DNA of 64,000 nt from DAOUJW01 sp965218945 (GCA_965218945.1 OZ244718.1:2852001-2916000); one strand, 5' to 3'; positions 16,853 through 24,391 are shown, counted from the stretch's first letter. Numbers and translations are program-made. Notes: generated by a model from the sequence alone, not told the origin.

Positions 16853-18073
16853 ATGGACTTTGATTACCACTACACCGAGGAGCAGGAGACGTTCAGGCGG
16901 GAGGTGCGCGCCTGGCTGGAGGAGAACGTCCCCGACGACATGGCTGAGCCGGTGGACAGGAATGACTTGACCGACGAGCAGTACGCCTTCGCCCGCGACC
17001 TGGACGTGCGGCTGGCGGAAAAGGGCTGGCTGTCGCCAACCATGCCCACGGAGTACGGCGGAGGGGGATTGAGCCAGGAGCACGCGGCCATCATCGCTGA
17101 GGAGTTCTTCCGCAAGGGGCTGGTCTCGCCCGTCAGCGGCTCCGCTCCCCCGGCCCTTGTGGTCTGGGGGACGGAGGAGCAGAAGCAGGAGTTCCTGACG
17201 CCCATCCTGATGGGGGATAAGACATCGGTCATTCTCCTGACGGAACCCAAGGGCGGGGCCGACCTGGCCGCTCTGGAGACCCGCGCGGTCAGGGACGGGG
17301 ACGACTGGCTCATCACCGGCGCCAAGTGCTTCATAAGCCATCGTCGCACGCCGGACCTCATGTTCGGGCCCGCGATCACTGACCCGGACTCGCCCCGTCA
17401 TCGCAACCTGGGTTACTTCGTCATACCGGTCCCGTCGCCCGGCCTAACGCTGGAGAAGCAGGACCTGCTGGTCGGAAACGAGCAGCTCTACATCCACATG
17501 GACAACGTCAGGGTGCCTGGCAGGAACCTGATTGGCGGCGACCACCAGGGCTGGCAGGTGACTCAGACGGCCCTGGGCGACGAGCAGGCGACTCCGGTGG
17601 TTGGCGTGCCCAGGCGTCCGCTGTTCCAGATGGACGCCATCCACGAGTGGTTCTCATGCTTCCCCTGGCAGGACATGGTGGGCTACCTGCAAACGACCCC
17701 GCGTGACGGTAAGTCCATCGGCGGCGATCCGCTGGTGCAGCAGACTGCCATCGACTGCTATCTGGAGGCGCACATCTACAACCTCCTGGCGCGCCGGAAC
17801 TTCTGGATGCACCACAGCGGCGAGAAGTCGACCTACCACGGCCACGAGGCGGACGTGCACAAGAGGAGCATGTGCGTTCGCAACGTGACCAGGATCCGGG
17901 AGATTATGGGGATGTACACCCATCTCAACGGCGAAGACCCGCTTGCGCCCCTGGGAGGGCTACCGGACGTCTGCGGCCGCGACGCCTACACGGCCCAGCA
18001 CGGACACGGCAGCATGAACATCGCGAAAGTGGTGCTGGCCCGGCAGCTGGGCATCAGCCGGACGCAGCGATAG
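16853..18073 (+). CDS. Acyl-CoA dehydrogenase family protein
   Basis: A 406-residue flavoprotein. The N-terminal helical domain reads EEQETFRREVRAWLEENVP. The central substrate/FAD region shows LLTEPKGGADLAALETRAVR and DDWLITGAKCFISH, and VRVPGRNLIGG follows. The C-terminal domain is divergent and ends with HGHGSMNIAKVVLARQLG. Such enzymes desaturate acyl-CoAs and pass electrons to ETF. The MaoC-like genes downstream would hydrate the enoyl-CoA. A 36-bp near copy of its start codons is found at 18963, and its stop is followed in frame by a MaoC-like fragment, so the locus has been rearranged. Confidence 0.9.
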   Translation: MDFDYHYTEEQETFRREVRAWLEENVPDDMAEPVDRNDLTDEQYAFARDLDVRLAEKGWLSPTMPTEYGGGGLSQEHAAIIAEEFFRKGLVSPVSGSAPPALVVWGTEEQKQEFLTPILMGDKTSVILLTEPKGGADLAALETRAVRDGDDWLITGAKCFISHRRTPDLMFGPAITDPDSPRHRNLGYFVIPVPSPGLTLEKQDLLVGNEQLYIHMDNVRVPGRNLIGGDHQGWQVTQTALGDEQATPVVGVPRRPLFQMDAIHEWFSCFPWQDMVGYLQTTPRDGKSIGGDPLVQQTAIDCYLEAHIYNLLARRNFWMHHSGEKSTYHGHEADVHKRSMCVRNVTRIREIMGMYTHLNGEDPLAPLGGLPDVCGRDAYTAQHGHGSMNIAKVVLARQLGISRTQR

Positions 18074-18151
18074 GCCGGAGCCTACGTCCTGGGAGACCCC
18101 AATCCCCTGTGGCGCGACGAGGAGTACGCAAAGGGAGAAATGAGCCGATGA
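18074..18151 (+). pseudogene. Fragment of a MaoC-like hydratase gene
   Basis: Directly after the dehydrogenase stop, in the same frame, the sequence encodes LGDPNPLWRDEEYAKGEMSR and a TGA. It matches DDPNPLWHDEEYAKG of the intact maoC gene at 19007 at protein and DNA level. The TGA overlaps the hicB ATG as ATGA. It is a scar of a second MaoC copy. Confidence 0.7.
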
Positions 18152-18354
18152 AAATGATGGTAACGATTGACCGGGATGAAGACGGCGTCTGGATCGTAGA
18201 ATGTCCGGCCATTCCGGGTTGCGTCAGCCAGGGAAACACCAAAGAGGAAGCCTTGGCCAACATACGGGAAGCCATCGCGCTCTGCTTGGAAGTGCGGGCC
18301 GAACAGGGCCTGCCGCTGAGCATTGAGACGCAGAAGGTGGAAGTGGCGCTGTAA
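18148..18354 (+). CDS. HicB family antitoxin-like protein
   Basis: A 68-residue protein, MKMMVTIDRDEDGVWIVECP followed by AIPGCVSQGNTKEEALANIR, the partially degraded RNase H-like fold of HicB antitoxins. HicB proteins neutralise HicA mRNA interferases. The C-terminus is short, without an obvious DNA-binding domain. The start overlaps the stop of the MaoC fragment (ATGA), and the stop overlaps the start of a truncated hicA (TAATG), giving a hicB-hicA order. Confidence 0.82.
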   Translation: MKMMVTIDRDEDGVWIVECPAIPGCVSQGNTKEEALANIREAIALCLEVRAEQGLPLSIETQKVEVAL

Positions 18355-18423
18355 TGCCTCCCTTGCGGGCTTTGAGCAGCGAGCAAACGGTGCGCGTGAT
18401 AATCAAGGCAAAAGACACCACAT
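18354..18423 (+). pseudogene. Truncated hicA toxin gene
   Basis: The reading frame opening at the hicB stop encodes MPPLRALSSEQTVRVIIKA, which resembles the N-terminus of HicA/YcfA toxins (MPxLRPLSG-E-V-R-L-K-G). It then runs into the palindromic repeat at 18424 and stops at 18533 without the catalytic GSH motif or the rest of the fold. The toxin is therefore lost and the hicB gene is orphaned. Assignment rests on a short match plus gene order. Confidence 0.55.
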
Positions 18424-18451
18424 CGTCATTCCGGCGGAAGCCGGAATCCAG
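18424..18451. repeat. Left 28-bp inverted repeat of the GIY-YIG unit
   Basis: CGTCATTCCGGC-GGAA-GCCGGAATCCAG has an internal 8-bp stem (ATTCCGGC/GCCGGAAT) and is repeated exactly in inverse orientation at 18769-18796 region. It resembles the widespread GTCATTCC...GGAATCC dispersed repeats. Confidence 0.9.
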
Positions 18452-18462
18452 AGGACACCCAA

Positions 18463-18750
18463 GTGAAACAGCCCTGTGTCTATATCATGGCAAGCAAACG
18501 CAACGGCACACTGTACATAGGAACAACATCTAATCTTGTTCAGCGGGTCTGGCAGCACAAGAACGATATTGCAGCTGGGTTCACCAAACGTTATCGCGTG
18601 CACACTCTGGTTTGGTATGAAGGCCACGCAACAATGCTGAACGCAATTACTCGGGAGAAACTGCTCAAGGAGTGGAAACGGGTCTGGAAGCTCGATTTGA
18701 TTGAGAGAATCAATCCGTCATGGCGGGATTTATATGCGGATGTGATATGA
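18463..18750 (+). CDS. GIY-YIG nuclease family protein
   Basis: A 95-residue single-domain GIY-YIG protein of the YhbQ type. The signature is CVYIMAS followed by GTLYIGTT, where the first tripeptide is VYI and the second YIG. The catalytic Arg is in TSNLVQRVWQHK and the metal-binding Glu in TREKLLKEWKRVWK. The family cuts DNA. GTG 18463 keeps the complete motif; the first ATG would delete it. The gene is enclosed by perfect 28-bp inverted repeats about 12 bp upstream and 16 bp downstream, and lies inside a broken hicA. It looks like a small mobile or repeat-associated unit; mobility is an inference. Confidence 0.88.
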   Translation: MKQPCVYIMASKRNGTLYIGTTSNLVQRVWQHKNDIAAGFTKRYRVHTLVWYEGHATMLNAITREKLLKEWKRVWKLDLIERINPSWRDLYADVI

Positions 18751-18766
18751 ACAGGGTTCAGGCACC

Positions 18767-18796
18767 CTGGATTCCGGCTTCCGCCGGAATGACGGG
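18767..18796. repeat. Right inverted repeat of the GIY-YIG unit
   Basis: The reverse complement of this segment contains the left repeat at 18424-18451 with no mismatch over 28 bp. Together they bound a 373-bp unit holding only the GIY-YIG gene. Confidence 0.9.
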
Positions 18797-18962
18797 ACGG
18801 GGGCTTATCTGTTTCTCCAGCAATGACAGAAGCTACTAGGGAACCTACTATATAATGGAACTCAAGGATTACCAAGCCAGCAAGCTGAACGCCTCTGTCC
18901 GATGGCTGAACGCGCCAGTGCTACCGGCGCCTCAGATAGGCCCGCCTAGGGAGGGATCCACC

Positions 18963-19010
18963 ATGTACTTTGATTACCACTACACGGAGGAGCGGGAGGT
19001 GTCGCCTTGA
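18963..19010 (+). pseudogene. Copied acyl-CoA dehydrogenase start forming a 15-residue leader ORF
   Basis: ATG at 18963 encodes MYFDYHYTEEREVSP and stops with TGA 19008-19010. The first 36 bases match the start of the dehydrogenase gene (16853) with three substitutions. GGGAGGGATCCACC upstream is a good ribosome site. The stop overlaps the TTG start of the maoC gene as TTGA, so translation could be coupled. The frame is open upstream to an ATG at 18855 (MELKDYQASKLN...), whose origin I cannot identify. Confidence 0.6.
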
Positions 19011-19483
19011 CCCAGGATCATGACGGCCTTATTACCGAGGAGATGCGCAGGGCCATCGGCGTGGAGTCGGAGCCGGGCGTGATCGAGGTTGAGAAGGAGA
19101 CCATCCGCAGGGTGGCCGACGCCTTGGACGACCCCAATCCTCTCTGGCACGACGAGGAGTACGCCAAGGGCACCTCCCGCGAGGGCATCATCGCCTTTCC
19201 AATCGCATTCCATCCCTCCACGCGCGCAGGGAGGCCCAACGCGAGCTACGAGAGCCCGGCCCGCGGCGGCGTGGTGGCCAACGACGAGTGGGAGTTCTTT
19301 GAGCCGGTCCGCCCGGGGGACAGGATAACCGTGACCACCAGGGTTGTAGACTTCTACGAGAGGGAGGGCAGGCAGGGAAGGATGCTCTTCACCGTTACGG
19401 AGACCACCTACCGGAACCAGCACGGCCGCGTGGCGATGCTCCAGCGCAGGACTGGCGTGGGGTTCGCTCCGAGGAAGCAGTAA
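19007..19483 (+). CDS. MaoC-like dehydratase, N-terminal (FAS1-type) half
   Basis: A 158-residue hot-dog fold protein similar to the N-terminal MaoC dehydratase domain: RRVADALDDPNPLWHDEEYA, FPIAFHP, ANDEWEFFEPVRPGDRITVT and LFTVTETTYRNQ. Such proteins usually pair with a catalytic MaoC partner to hydrate enoyl-CoAs, and the next gene fits that role. The TTG start is preceded by GGGAGG and overlaps the stop of the 15-residue leader; it gives the expected N-terminal length. The following gene starts 12 nt later, so the pair is an operon. Confidence 0.87.
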   Translation: MTQDHDGLITEEMRRAIGVESEPGVIEVEKETIRRVADALDDPNPLWHDEEYAKGTSREGIIAFPIAFHPSTRAGRPNASYESPARGGVVANDEWEFFEPVRPGDRITVTTRVVDFYEREGRQGRMLFTVTETTYRNQHGRVAMLQRRTGVGFAPRKQ

Positions 19484-19495
19484 AGGAGCGGGCAA

Positions 19496-19918
19496 ATGGC
19501 GGAGCAGCTCTACTACGAGGATGTTTCGGAAGGGATGACCATACCCGGTCTGGAGAAGGTCGTCACCTCAAGGTCGCTGGTGATGTATTGCGCCGCCTAC
19601 GAGGATTTTGCAGAGATACACCACGATAAGGACGCAGCTCAGCAGGCGGGGTTCCCCAGTACCGTTGTGCCCGGCCTGTTCACCAGCGCGTTCCTGGCGC
19701 AGATGCTGACAGATTGGATCACACCGGAGGGCAGCATCAGGAGGCTTCAGGCCAACTACCGGCGTCCCCACTTCTCAGGCGAAAAGGTCGTCTGCAAGGG
19801 GCGCGTGACCGCTATGCGCGTCGAGGAGGGAGAGCGCCTGGTCGAGTGCGAGGTGTGGGTCGAGAACGCGGAGGGCGAGACGAGTACGACCGGGAGCGCG
19901 GTGGTGATCCTGCCTTAA
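19496..19918 (+). CDS. MaoC-like enoyl-CoA hydratase, catalytic half
   Basis: A 140-residue hot-dog protein with the hydratase-2 type active-site region YEDFAEIHHDKDAAQQAGFP, where the Asp and His are in the catalytic positions, followed by VVPGLFTSAFLAQML. It is expected to act as a heterodimer with the preceding gene product to hydrate a trans-2-enoyl-CoA or similar substrate. GGAGCGGGCAA precedes the ATG. About 120 bp at its 3' end is copied at 20571-20691. Confidence 0.88.
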   Translation: MAEQLYYEDVSEGMTIPGLEKVVTSRSLVMYCAAYEDFAEIHHDKDAAQQAGFPSTVVPGLFTSAFLAQMLTDWITPEGSIRRLQANYRRPHFSGEKVVCKGRVTAMRVEEGERLVECEVWVENAEGETSTTGSAVVILP

Positions 19919-19952
19919 CGCTAGCCTCTGGCGTGCGGCTGTCACTCATCCA

Positions 19953-20177
19953 CTAGGCCCCGGACGCCACCGCTACTTCCACAATGTCGGCGGTGGCCTG
20001 GGGTTTGGGGATAGGCTCCCCATCTTGACGCATACCCTCTATGTGGAACTCGATCGCTTCCCGGATTTCCTTAAGCAGCGCATCGCGGGTGCTGGCTGTA
20101 GCCACGCAGCCTGGCAGGTCCGGCACATAGGCCGCGTAGTTGTTGGGAGTCTTTTCAATTACGACAGTGTATTTCAT
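19953..20177 (-). CDS. hicB: HicB family antitoxin
   Basis: A 74-residue protein, MKYTVVIEKTPNNYAAYVPD and LPGCVATASTRDALLKEIRE, typical of the HicB RNase H-like domain; it lacks a clear C-terminal helix-turn-helix. It lies 8 nt downstream of hicA on the minus strand, in the canonical toxin-first order. It would bind and block HicA. The pair lies between the maoC gene and the copy of that gene's 3' end. Confidence 0.88.
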   Translation of the reverse strand: MKYTVVIEKTPNNYAAYVPDLPGCVATASTRDALLKEIREAIEFHIEGMRQDGEPIPKPQATADIVEVAVASGA

Positions 20178-20185
20178 GGTCTAGG

Positions 20186-20377
20186 TTACTCCTTGAGGCC
20201 GGACTGCTTCAAAACGCTGTCCCAAGTACCAGGGGGCAGATCGTCACCTGACTTGCCGGGTATAGTAACGCGGCCGGGTTTAACAGGATGCTTGTATTGT
20301 CTGTGGCTTCCCCTTGTCCGAACCAAGCGCCATCCGTCCCTCTCTATCAATTCAATTGCTTCTCTAACCTTTGGCAC
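20186..20377 (-). CDS. hicA: HicA family mRNA interferase toxin
   Basis: A 63-residue protein with a dsRBD-like fold: KVREAIELIERDGWRLVRTR, then GSHRQYKHPVKPGRVTIPGK, where His of GSH is the catalytic residue. The C-terminus LPPGTWDSVLKQSGL matches the family. HicA cleaves mRNA. Complete length and intact active site suggest a functional module with the neighbouring hicB. Confidence 0.9.
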   Translation of the reverse strand: MPKVREAIELIERDGWRLVRTRGSHRQYKHPVKPGRVTIPGKSGDDLPPGTWDSVLKQSGLKE

Positions 20378-20570
20378 GTTTAAATTGTCTCACGCCTAAA
20401 GGTAGTCTCCCGTGTCTTGGGTACCGGCAACTTTCCCATCTGAATCCGCTTTCTGGGGTCTGCCCTCAAGCCTCCGGCTGATAAGCCCTGAGATAGTCCA
20501 AGAATAGGCGCGCAGGCACATACAGTCAATGCCGGTCAGGGCAACGACTCCAAGAATACAACCTCTCTTC

Positions 20571-20691
20571 CAAGGGGCGCGTGACCGCTATGCGCGTCGA
20601 GGGGGGAGAGAGCCTGGTCGAGTGCGAGGTGTGGGTTGAGAACGCTGAGGGCGAGACGAGTACGACCGGGAGCGCGGTGGTGGTCCTGCCG
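20571..20691 (+). repeat. Displaced copy of the 3' end of the maoC gene
   Basis: These 121 bp repeat 19796-19916 with only about six substitutions and read in the plus frame as the MaoC C-terminus (GRVTAMRVEGGESLVECEVW and so on), ending with PSRSTG and a stop at 20709. The hicAB pair lies between the copies. It probably derives from a close paralogue. The minus-strand gene at 20588-21853 uses its antisense as coding sequence. Confidence 0.85.
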
Positions 20692-21853
20692 TCCCGCTCG
20701 ACCGGCTAGCCGGACGCGGGCGGCCGAGAGGGTCCAGGAACACATAGTCTGAGGAGTCCCCACTCTCCTGAGCTATCATCGTCTTCGCTTCGGCTGCGAC
20801 AACGGTTGTTTTCCCGGCCAGGTAATGGCTGATCTGGGTCACGCTCACTCTTTTCGTCGCCTTGCTGGCAAGTATGCCCGCTGTGAGACCGGCCAGCAGC
20901 GCAACGCCCGCCGGCCCACTCGCGGCTCCGACAAGCGCGACCGCCGACAGCGTCGCTCCCGCGCCAACACCACCCCTGAGTTGGCCGTCGATCAGCTCTG
21001 CGTACTCGCCGGTCTCGTGCGCCTTGTGAAAGGCCTTAGCCAGGGACACGACCGTCACAATGAGCAGCAGCGGGTTGGCGCTGATGGCGGCCGACAGTCC
21101 CATGCCTCCTACCAGCCTGGCAAAGGTCGCGGTCTGAGCGCGGTTCCAGCTGAAGGTCAATGCGACTGCCCCGACCGCGCCGCCGAGCAGCTCCGCAGCA
21201 TCATAGGTGTTCAGGTCGTAGAACCACCCCTTTGGTATGTTGAAGCCCGACTCCAGCGCGCCGGCCACCCGGTCGAAGGTGGCATTGTCCCAGTTCGCAA
21301 GGGGAAGGCCCCTGATGGGTGTCACGCCTCTGAGGAGTCCCTGAACCGTGCCCAAGCCCTCCCGGACGATGCTGTCCTCTGGAGATGCACCCCCGGCCGC
21401 TCTGCCGGCTCCGAGAATGGTGTGTCCTCCGTCGAACAGCCTGTGGTAGGCGCTGCTGCCCGCCTGCGCTGCAAGATCCTCGGCGTCCATAGCCTTGTCG
21501 TAGATGGATTCGCTGCCCTTGACCAAGTTCTGAAGCAGGTCGTTCAGGCCCTCGGACAGCCTTAGCGTCAGAATACTCTGGGTGGTTGACATCAGCGTAG
21601 TGGCGACAGAGGTGGTCGCGTCCCACGCGGTCCTTGAGCCGGTCTTCACACGCTCGGCCGTCGCATGGGTGACGTCCGACGCCGTCCTGGAAGCGCCATG
21701 CCCAACCGAAGTCGCGGTGTCCGCGAACTTCCTGGAGCCCCTCTTTACCTGTTTCGCCGCGGTGGTCTTAGAGCCGGACGTATCCTCGGCTCCTTCCGCG
21801 GTGGGCTGAAGCTCTTCCACGTTCAGATACTTCAATTCATCCGGGTTGGTCAT
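20588..21853 (-). CDS. Hydrophobic-core protein of unknown function with an antisense-derived C-terminus
   Basis: A 421-residue protein I do not recognise. It opens MTNPDELK, shared with the methyltransferase at 24349. Residues about 15-95 are polar, Thr/Ser/Ala-rich and probably flexible. Residues about 205-340 contain several hydrophobic glycine-rich stretches (LLGGAVGAVALTF, GLSAAISANPLLLIVTVVSL, LVGAASGPAGVALLAGLTAG) that could be membrane helices. After SSDYVFLDPLGR the sequence turns into an Arg/Pro/Ser-rich tail of about 45 residues, most of it encoded by the reverse strand of the copied maoC 3' end. The native C-terminus was probably lost there. Confidence is good that the body is coding and low for any function. 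Confidence 0.6.
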   Translation of the reverse strand: MTNPDELKYLNVEELQPTAEGAEDTSGSKTTAAKQVKRGSRKFADTATSVGHGASRTASDVTHATAERVKTGSRTAWDATTSVATTLMSTTQSILTLRLSEGLNDLLQNLVKGSESIYDKAMDAEDLAAQAGSSAYHRLFDGGHTILGAGRAAGGASPEDSIVREGLGTVQGLLRGVTPIRGLPLANWDNATFDRVAGALESGFNIPKGWFYDLNTYDAAELLGGAVGAVALTFSWNRAQTATFARLVGGMGLSAAISANPLLLIVTVVSLAKAFHKAHETGEYAELIDGQLRGGVGAGATLSAVALVGAASGPAGVALLAGLTAGILASKATKRVSVTQISHYLAGKTTVVAAEAKTMIAQESGDSSDYVFLDPLGRPRPASRSSGTAGPPPRSRSYSSRPQRSQPTPRTRPGSLPPRRA

Positions 21854-21875
21854 ATCTCGATTATCCAGACTTGGG
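21831..21875. repeat. 5'-end repeat copy 1 (hydrophobic-core gene)
   Basis: These 45 bp cover the first eight codons and about 20 bp upstream. They match 24327-24371 at 41 of 45 positions, including all 23 bases from the ATG through codon 8. Confidence 0.85.
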
Positions 21876-21904
21876 TGTAACCCAAGCGCTCTTGTCTCAC
21901 CTTC

Positions 21905-22857
21905 CTAGTCAGGCATCGTGATTATCGATGCGGTAATTCGAACCGTATAGTGGAATACCTCGTTCAGGAACTCTGCCCAGGATTCGCCGTCATTTGCGAG
22001 GTTATCAAGTATGAATACCTTGTCTACGCCGAGCCTGTCCAGGCGATCCCGCATTTCGGAAGTGACTATTCCGGCAATGAGTATGTTCACACAATTCGGA
22101 GGCGTTGCCTCAAAGCTCTTCTGTATTGCTCCCAGCCTTTCGAGTGCGCCCGCCGGGTCTTTGCCCCCTTCACCTCAATAGTTGCAACAACCCTCGGTTC
22201 CCCGTTTACGACCTGACTGAACTCAACGTCCGGTTCCGAGCCGTAGCGCATGGAATAACCGTCCGGCAACTCAAATTGTGTCTGCTCGGCATTATGCTGG
22301 ACTATAAGTTGTCGGCTGTCCAGCCAATCCCTGATCCTGGTCTTGATAAGCTGCTCTGCGTCCTGGCCGATGATGTTTCGGACTGTGCCGTCCAATCCTA
22401 TGCCCATGTTGGCGATTACGTTCCTGTATCCGTTCTCAAGCGTCCAGCCGGTGGAACCCTCGATTATGGAAGAGATTACAGCGTTGTACAGCTGCGCAAC
22501 GCGAAGCACGTGGGCCTCTCTCACAGCAGTCGTTCTAGTCCCGTCCTCCCAGGAGTCCACGGCCCCCGCTATCTCGGTAACGCGCTTGCGAGGCAGCAAT
22601 GCGATGCCCCGGTAGTATGCAGATGCGCGAGGGTGTCGGGTCAGCAATAAAGGGTGTGCAAAAACCAGCTTGGGATCAATACCGGAAGATGTTACGTGAT
22701 CCCATGCTTCCTGACTGATCATTAGCTCGTCCAGAGGCGTGAACGTCAGTTCGTCGGGGAATTCGGCAATCGCTTGCCTTAGCGCCAGGTCGGTCCTCTG
22801 CTGGATACGTTGCGCAATTACCTCCGAGCGTCTCCTGGCGTCATCCAGCTTGGCCAT
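21905..22857 (-). pseudogene. Type II restriction endonuclease (XcyI-like), frameshifted
   Basis: Two overlapping frames belong to one gene. The first (from 22857) encodes 256 residues, including HPRASAYYRGIALLPRKRV and the nuclease core EPDVEF then ATIEVKGA. It then goes out of frame in the G5 tract around 22171-22175 and stops at 22087. The other frame would continue GGKDPAGALERLGAIQKSFE and join the segment ILIAGIVTSEMRDRLDRLGV to a stop at 21905. One added G restores about 317 residues with a PD...ExK-GG core as in XcyI-type enzymes. The start overlaps the methyltransferase stop by 17 nt, as in an R-M operon. The family name is from remembered patterns; the frameshift is visible directly. 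Confidence 0.75.
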
Positions 22858-24349
22858 ATCCCCGCACCCACTTGTACACGCACTTTCTTAGCTCCCGACG
22901 CCCAAATCGCCCCATCTGCTGACTGGAGTTGCCCTTACCACGGGGCAACGCCCAGATATGCTCGCACACAAACCCGGACCGTTCAGCATAGTCGGATAGA
23001 ATCAGGTCTACGGGCACCTCTTCGCCGTGATACTGCACGTTGTCGTTCACCATAATCACGGTTCCACCCGGCCTGACGATACGGCCCAACTCCGCTATGA
23101 TTACCGCCATCTCAAGAAAGTATCCCTCTATCAGACGGACGACGTGGGGATTGCTTAGCTCACTCATATGCTCTCTGAGAATGGTCAGAACCTCGTGAAC
23201 AGCCGCCTGCTCCTCGTACATTCCAAATGCCGCGTCGATCAAGGGAGACTCTCCGTATTCCTTTCGCAGCAGCTCTCTTTTGGGCTTGTTCTCAACCGTT
23301 GCAGACAACATGCTCTGGCGCAGAGCACTAAAGGCGTCCTGGTCGTATCCAAGCCACGCAAGTTCAAGGGCGTAGGTCCTTGTGTAATCGTACCGGTTTG
23401 CGTACGGCGGAGAGGTGATGACCATATCGAACGAGCTATCGGGCAACAGACGAAGATGCTCCAAGCTGGAGCCTGCGATGAACTCCGGACGCCCTCCCCC
23501 GTACCGCTGCTTGAGCAGATCCATATCCTCCGCCATCTCGCCAAGACGGGCGTCCAAAGCGAACGGGAACGGCAGAATCGGCTCCTTGTCTACGCGCCCT
23601 CTGAGCTGTCGCCCCGACCGGTGGTCCCATCGAAGGTATTGCCCGTCCTTGCGCGTATAGCTCACGGACTCCAGTACGCTCATGCAGGCGAAGTCCAGCA
23701 TGGTCTGGATACTGGGGGCATCCACCGCGCTGATGAACTCCCGAGCCTTGGCAAGCTCCGTTTCCGTCTCTGCAGGGAAAGCGGACTCCGTGATTCGCAC
23801 GTGGCGAAATGTGTGCTCCTGGCCAGGCTCGTTGCCGGACTGCACGTGCTTGAGCAGTTCCGCGGCAGCTTCTCTGAAAGCTTCTGGCCGCAGGCCGTTG
23901 GCCGCATGAGCAATCGCGTTGCCGGTCAGTACACCGACGGGGATGATTTCGATTCCCGTGGCCTGCAGGCCCCTGCCGGCCGCGATGAGTGGAGTAGTCC
24001 CAATGCCGGAGAAGGGATCAAGGACAGACCGCGGTTGAAAGTCCGCTATCAGCCGCTCCACCAGTTCCCTTGAGAATCCCTCCTTGTATTTCATCCACCG
24101 GAAGCCCGGGGCGCGACGGTTGCCCTGGTACGATACCGCTCTACGCGTCAGCGTCGGGTTGATGGACAAGCGTTCTTCAAACCGTTTGTGTAAGGCGCGG
24201 CGTTGGTCAACACTCCCACCGTTGGGAGACTCCACAGCGGCCATACACAGGCTTGTTGTCGAGTCGGCGTGTGCAGTCTGACGCAGAAATCCCGGGAGCA
24301 GGGGCTGCTCTTCAGTGGTTGCTGCTTTCAATTCATCCGGGTTGGTCAT
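22841..24349 (-). CDS. Site-specific DNA methyltransferase (probably N4-cytosine)
   Basis: A 502-residue methyltransferase. Motif I, VLDPFSGIGTTPLIAAGRG, near residue 110, binds S-adenosylmethionine. Motif IV, MVITSPPYANRYDYTRTY, near residue 310, is the TSPPY form typical of N4-cytosine enzymes. EMAVIIAELGRIVRPGGTVI follows. It precedes and overlaps the XcyI-like nuclease gene, so it is the cognate modifier; XcyI-type systems recognise CCCGGG, but the site here is only a guess. The N-terminal MTNPDELK and the upstream 20 bp are shared with the gene at 21853. With the nuclease frameshifted, the methyltransferase may act alone. Confidence 0.9.
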   Translation of the reverse strand: MTNPDELKAATTEEQPLLPGFLRQTAHADSTTSLCMAAVESPNGGSVDQRRALHKRFEERLSINPTLTRRAVSYQGNRRAPGFRWMKYKEGFSRELVERLIADFQPRSVLDPFSGIGTTPLIAAGRGLQATGIEIIPVGVLTGNAIAHAANGLRPEAFREAAAELLKHVQSGNEPGQEHTFRHVRITESAFPAETETELAKAREFISAVDAPSIQTMLDFACMSVLESVSYTRKDGQYLRWDHRSGRQLRGRVDKEPILPFPFALDARLGEMAEDMDLLKQRYGGGRPEFIAGSSLEHLRLLPDSSFDMVITSPPYANRYDYTRTYALELAWLGYDQDAFSALRQSMLSATVENKPKRELLRKEYGESPLIDAAFGMYEEQAAVHEVLTILREHMSELSNPHVVRLIEGYFLEMAVIIAELGRIVRPGGTVIMVNDNVQYHGEEVPVDLILSDYAERSGFVCEHIWALPRGKGNSSQQMGRFGRRELRKCVYKWVRGYGQAG

Positions 24350-24371
24350 GTTGCGATTATCCAGCCTTGGG
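24327..24371. repeat. 5'-end repeat copy 2 (methyltransferase)
   Basis: The second copy of the 45-bp segment at 21831-21875. The R-M pair lies between the copies. Either gene may have donated its start. Confidence 0.85.
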
Positions 24372-24391
24372 ACGGATTCGGTCCGGGGAGG

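Noticed and set aside
18855..18962. In-frame extension MELKDYQASKLN... upstream of the leader ORF, vaguely like a helicase N-terminus
   Set aside because: Only about a dozen residues resemble anything; too short to name. TATAAT overlaps its ATG, so it may be promoter rather than coding.
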